Shown piece after piece: positions 4,929 through 7,564 of a DNA stretch of 7,564 bases. The first letter of the stretch is position 1. Every line of letters begins with the position of its first letter. The position numbers and the translations under genes are program-made. The notes below the pieces were generated by a model that had not been told where the DNA came from, did no database searches, and worked only from the letters and a program-made list of their open reading frames with translations. This DNA comes from Oscillospiraceae bacterium UBA3851. GTDB lineage: Bacteria; Bacillota; Clostridia; Oscillospirales; Oscillospiraceae. The DNA lies in NCBI GenBank assembly GCA_002392625.1, contig DGHJ01000074.1, positions 1-7,564 of the forward strand. The letters are read 5' to 3'.

Positions 4929-6200
4929 ATGACGATCCACGTGGTATCCGCCGGCGAGACGGTAAACGCCATCGCCCGGCTTTACGGCGTTTCCCCGCAG
5001 CTGCTGGCCATGCAGAATCAGCTGCCGCCCTCCGGCGAGCTGGCGGTGGGGCAGGCGCTGGTGGTGCTCTTCCCCACCCAGACCCACACCGTGCTGCCGG
5101 GGGACTCCCTGTTCTCCATCGCCCGCCGGTACGGCGTCCCGGTGAATACGCTGCTGCGCAACAACTATTTCCTCCACGGCCTCTCCAACCTCCCGGTGGG
5201 AGAGGAGCTGGTGATCTCCCTGCCCGATGAGAGCCGGGGCACGCTGGCCGTGAATGGCTACGCCTACCCCTTCATCTCTCAGGCGGTGCTGTCCCAGCAG
5301 CTGCCTTATCTGACCAGCCTGACCCCCTTCACCTATGGCATCACGCCCGCCGGCGGCCTGGTGCCCCTGGGTGACGACATGCTGCTGGCGGCGGCGCGGC
5401 GCTACGGCGTCACGCCCTGGATGCACCTGTCCACCCTGACGGAGGCGGGCAATTTCAGCAGCGATCTGGCCGGGCAGCTGCTGGGGGACCCGGAACGGCA
5501 GGCCATGCTGATCCAGGCCGTGGAGGGCACCATGCTGGCCAAGGGCTACCGGGGGCTGGACGTGGACTTTGAGTATCTCCCCGGCCCTCTGGCCCTGCCC
5601 TACGCCGCCTTCATTGCCGCCCTGCGGCGGCGCCTGGCGCCCCACGGCTGGCCGGTGACGGTAGCGGTGGCTCCCAAGCAAAGCGGCGACCAGCCGGGGC
5701 TTTTGTACGAGGGCCACGACTACGCCGCCCTGGGCGCCGCAGCGGACTACGTGCTGCTGATGACCTACGAGTGGGGCTATACCTACGGCCCACCCATGGC
5801 GGTGGCCCCCCTGCCCCAGGTGCGGCAGGTGCTCTCCTACGCCCTGTCGGTGATTCCGGCGGAAAAGCTGTTCCTGGGCGTGCCCACCTACGGCTATGAC
5901 TGGCCCCTGCCCTTCGTCCAGGGCACCACCCAGGCCGCCTCCCTCTCGCCCCAGACGGCGCTGGCCCTGGCCCGCCGCTGCGGTGCGGAGATCCGGTACG
6001 ATGAAACGGCCCAGGCCCCCTGGTTCCGCTACCGGGAGGGCGGCGTGGAGCACGAGGTGTGGTTTGAGGACGCCCGCAGCGCCCAGGCAAAGCTGGATCT
6101 GGCGGCGGACAACGGCTTGCGGGGCGCAGGCCTTTGGAACCTGATGCGCCTGTTCCCCCAGCTCTACCTGCTGCTGAACGGGGGATATACCATGGGATAG
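4929..6200 (+). CDS. Two-LysM GH18 glycosidase, spore YaaH/SleL type
   Basis: The 423-residue protein starts directly with two LysM domains, at about residues 3-48 (HVVSAGETVNAIARLYGV) and 52-98 (THTVLPGDSLFSIARRYGV). They bind the N-acetylglucosamine backbone of peptidoglycan. A glycoside hydrolase family 18 barrel follows from about 108 to the end. The catalytic strand is GLDVDFEY, with Asp211, Asp213 and the acid/base Glu215. The first acidic position of the canonical DxxDxDxE is Arg208. LMTYEWG (277-283) and Trp403 (GLWNLMR) are the usual later barrel positions. There is no signal peptide. This architecture matches Bacillus SleL/YaaH, which are made in the mother cell and placed on the spore to cleave cortex glycan. 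A spore role here is inference, and a general wall hydrolase is the alternative. It diverges from feoB; the alarmone synthetase gene follows 163 bases later. Confidence 0.93.
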   Translation: MTIHVVSAGETVNAIARLYGVSPQLLAMQNQLPPSGELAVGQALVVLFPTQTHTVLPGDSLFSIARRYGVPVNTLLRNNYFLHGLSNLPVGEELVISLPDESRGTLAVNGYAYPFISQAVLSQQLPYLTSLTPFTYGITPAGGLVPLGDDMLLAAARRYGVTPWMHLSTLTEAGNFSSDLAGQLLGDPERQAMLIQAVEGTMLAKGYRGLDVDFEYLPGPLALPYAAFIAALRRRLAPHGWPVTVAVAPKQSGDQPGLLYEGHDYAALGAAADYVLLMTYEWGYTYGPPMAVAPLPQVRQVLSYALSVIPAEKLFLGVPTYGYDWPLPFVQGTTQAASLSPQTALALARRCGAEIRYDETAQAPWFRYREGGVEHEVWFEDARSAQAKLDLAADNGLRGAGLWNLMRLFPQLYLLLNGGYTMG

Positions 6201-6214
6201 GGCCGGATTTCCCC

Positions 6215-6243
6215 TTGCTTTCCCAATTTTCCCATATTATAAT
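6215..6243 (+). promoter_or_regulatory. Distal promoter of the alarmone synthetase gene
   Basis: TTGCTT (6215-6220) is followed, after exactly 17 bases, by a perfect TATAAT (6238-6243). The predicted start is near 6250, inside the inverted repeat at 6244-6278, leaving a leader of about 115 bases. It begins only 15 bases after the GH18 stop codon. Confidence 0.8.
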
Positions 6244-6278
6244 AACAGCAGAAGCGTTCAGAAAGTTTTCTGCTTGTT
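6244..6278 (+). promoter_or_regulatory. Inverted repeat over the distal start site
   Basis: AACAGCAGAA (6244-6253) pairs with TTCTGCTTGTT (6268-6278), ten pairs with one bulge around a 14-base centre. A nested CAGAAA/TTTCTG repeat (6259-6272) offers an alternative fold. Because it abuts the -10 box it could be an operator, or part of a 5' hairpin or attenuator. It could also weakly terminate GH18 transcripts, although no strong U-run follows. Which of these holds cannot be told from sequence. Confidence 0.4.
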
Positions 6279-6299
6279 CATATTTTCTCCGCTCCGATG

Positions 6300-6308
6300 T
6301 GCTATGAT
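6300..6308 (+). promoter_or_regulatory. Possible proximal extended -10 promoter
   Basis: TGCTATGAT combines the TGn extension (6300-6302) with TATGAT (6303-6308, five of six consensus bases). No good -35 lies 17 bases upstream. It would start transcription about 48 bases before the synthetase ATG, giving a second, shorter transcript lacking the upstream inverted repeat. Confidence 0.45.
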
Positions 6309-6363
6309 AAGAATACCAGAAGCCAGAGAGCAAAAAGAATAATGGTAAGGCAGGTAATGTCTC

Positions 6364-7068
6364 ATGATGATCGAGAAGAGCGGCACCATCCGGCTGCGGG
6401 AGATCCCCGTCCCTGAGAGCGCCACGCCGGAGCAGGCGGAGCTGGCTCAGGGCATGGTGCGGGTGAACCACCTGTACCGCAGCGCGCTGAAGGTGGCTGT
6501 GACCCAGATGGAGATCCTGGACGAGGAATTCGCCAGCCTGTACGACCACTCCCCCATTCACCACATCGAGTACCGCATCAAAACCCTGGACAGCATCGTC
6601 GACAAGCTCAAACGCAACGGCTTTGAGGTGACCATCGACAATATATACGCCCATATCAACGACGTGGCCGGTATCCGCGTCATCTGCAACTATCTGGACG
6701 ACATCTACTATCTCCGCAGCCTGCTGACCCGCACCGAGTCCTTCAAGGTGATCCGGGAGGTGGACTACATTGCCCATCCCAAGGAGTCCGGCTACCGCAG
6801 CCTCCACCTGATCATCGACGTGCCCATCGTCATCTCCGAGGGGACGCTTCATCTGCCGGTGGAGATCCAGCTGCGCACCATCGCCATGGACATGTGGGCC
6901 AGCCTGGAGCACGAGCTGCGCTACAAGTCCGACCGGGACTTCGACGAGGAGGAGACCGCCCGGCTGCGCCTGTGCTCCGACGCCATCTCCGAGATCGACC
7001 GGGAGATGCAGAACATCTACCAGGGCAAGGACGCCGAGTACGAGGCGCCGGTGGAGGCCAAACCCTGA
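6364..7068 (+). CDS. Small alarmone (p)ppGpp synthetase, RelP/RelQ class
   Basis: This 234-residue protein is a stand-alone RelA/SpoT synthetase domain, which transfers pyrophosphate from ATP to GTP or GDP to make (p)ppGpp in the cytoplasm. Hydrolase, TGS and ACT domains are all absent, as usual for this class. Seen in order: Arg71 and Lys73 (YRIKTLDSI) for ATP binding, Asp100 and Arg105 (NDVAGIRVIC) with the metal-binding Asp, Lys140-Tyr144-His148 (KESGYRSLH) for the G-nucleotide, and Glu168-Gln170-Arg171 (EIQLRT) followed by WASLEHELRYK. All catalytic positions are intact. YRSLHLI and WASLEH look closer to YwaC/RelP than to RelQ, but I do not commit to a subfamily. The start is ATG 6364 or 6367. 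The ribosome binding site is weak (AGG at 6352-6354). Two promoters and an inverted repeat precede it, suggesting regulated expression. Confidence 0.93.
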   Translation: MMIEKSGTIRLREIPVPESATPEQAELAQGMVRVNHLYRSALKVAVTQMEILDEEFASLYDHSPIHHIEYRIKTLDSIVDKLKRNGFEVTIDNIYAHINDVAGIRVICNYLDDIYYLRSLLTRTESFKVIREVDYIAHPKESGYRSLHLIIDVPIVISEGTLHLPVEIQLRTIAMDMWASLEHELRYKSDRDFDEEETARLRLCSDAISEIDREMQNIYQGKDAEYEAPVEAKP

Positions 7069-7099
7069 AAACTGAACATTTCAGGCATAAAATGCGCAA

Positions 7100-7134
7100 A
7101 AAATGGCGCGGATTCGACGAATCCGCGCCATTTT
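7100..7134. terminator. Bidirectional terminator with perfect 17-base arms
   Basis: AAAATGGCGCGGATTCG (7100-7116) and its exact complement (7118-7134) surround a single central base. The plus strand has only four T's after the GC stem, whereas the minus strand has six (complement of 7098-7103). It therefore looks better suited to the minus-strand gene ending at 7148, while also closing the synthetase transcript. Two small hairpins precede it at 7072-7084 and 7085-7093. Confidence 0.9.
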
Positions 7135-7147
7135 ACTGTGAATATCT

Positions 7148-7564
7148 TCAGCCAACCGTGCCGAAGGCAGTGACCCCCAGCAGGCTCAGCACGCCCATGA
7201 TGACGCCCGCCAGCAGCACCCCGCCCATGCAGGCCAGGGCGCTCTTCTTGAGGCCCATGTCCAGGATGCTGGCGGCCAGGGTACCGGTCCAGGCGCCGGT
7301 GCCGGGGATGGGGATACCCACGAACAGCAGCAGCGCCAGCGTCAGTCCGCGCCCGCTTTTTGCCTGGAGCTTCTCGCCGGCACGGCGTCCCTTTTCCAGG
7401 AAAAAGTTGAATATTTTGCCGATAACCGGCTTGTTCGCCCCCCATTCCAGCACTTTTCGTGCAAACAGATAGATAATGGGAACGGGCAGCATATTGCCCA
7501 CGATGGCGATGAGGAAGGTCTGCCACAGGGGCAGGCCGTACATCACCCCGTAGGGAATGGCGCC
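7148..7564 (-). CDS. COG2426 'small multidrug export' membrane protein, 5' end cut by window edge
   Basis: The frame is open to the right edge, so 138 C-terminal residues are visible, beginning GAIPYGVMYGLPLW. This corresponds to the RGAIPxG...GLP stretch near the N-terminus of the family (Pfam PF06695). Membrane segments are FLIAIVGNMLPVPIIYLFA, a stretch around LTLALLLFVGIPIPGTGAWT, and a C-terminal ACMGGVLLAGVIMGVLSLLG. A basic loop (FLEKGRRAGEKLQAKSGRG) lies between the first two. The IPIPGTGAWTG motif is the family hallmark. The family name suggests drug export, but direct evidence for this is thin, so the transported substrate should be treated as unknown. Its true start lies beyond position 7564; the GTG at 7546 is internal, not a start. 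It converges on the alarmone synthetase gene. Confidence 0.9.
   Translation of the reverse strand, partial: GAIPYGVMYGLPLWQTFLIAIVGNMLPVPIIYLFARKVLEWGANKPVIGKIFNFFLEKGRRAGEKLQAKSGRGLTLALLLFVGIPIPGTGAWTGTLAASILDMGLKKSALACMGGVLLAGVIMGVLSLLGVTAFGTVG

Noticed and set aside
7017..7526. Alternative minus-strand frame overlapping the COG2426 gene and running through the terminator palindrome
   Set aside because: It is out of frame with the hydrophobic family protein and crosses the 7100-7134 terminator; its Arg/Gly-rich translation shows no domain.

Overview
The window looks like a chromosomal segment from a GC-rich, anaerobic, probably spore-forming member of the Firmicutes, class Clostridia. It resembles the Oscillospiraceae (Flavonifractor/Lawsonibacter-type gut bacteria) more than low-GC Clostridium. 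The evidence is strong AGGAGG-type ribosome binding sites, sigma-A promoters with TATAAT boxes, a rubredoxin-first ('reverse') rubrerythrin, a clostridial-style FeoB, a signal-less LysM-GH18 protein of the spore YaaH/SleL type, and a stand-alone alarmone synthetase. The taxonomic placement is inference, because no rRNA or other marker gene is present.

There are nine protein genes, two of them cut by the window edges. From left to right: a reverse rubrerythrin (-, partial); a two-gene (+) unit of a GlsB/YeaQ-family membrane protein and a gamma-class carbonic anhydrase-like protein; a uridine phosphorylase-type nucleoside phosphorylase (-); a small lipoprotein carrying an 8-residue tandem repeat (+); FeoB (-); a LysM-GH18 glycosidase (+); a RelP/RelQ-type small alarmone synthetase (+); and a COG2426 'small multidrug export' membrane protein (-, partial). 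No stretch longer than 300 bases lacks a gene. The largest gaps (348-578, 2136-2375, 6201-6363) mainly hold promoters and leaders.

Strands alternate, so the window is a string of divergent and convergent pairs. Each of the three convergent junctions (1321-1367, 2856-2900, 7069-7147) carries a palindrome with A/T tracts on both sides, which reads as one shared bidirectional terminator. Clear -35/-10 promoters precede the GlsB operon, the phosphorylase and the alarmone synthetase. The rubrerythrin has an extended -10 promoter and a hairpin in its leader.

The genes do not form one pathway. They are housekeeping and stress functions of an anaerobe: peroxide/oxygen defence, nucleoside salvage, ferrous iron uptake, spore or wall glycan hydrolysis and the stringent response. 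I see no mobile element, CRISPR array, phage gene or toxin system, and no convincing new system. The least explained gene is the repeat lipoprotein at 2376-2855. The regulatory region before the alarmone synthetase, with two promoters and an inverted repeat at the start site, is the other part that merits a closer look.
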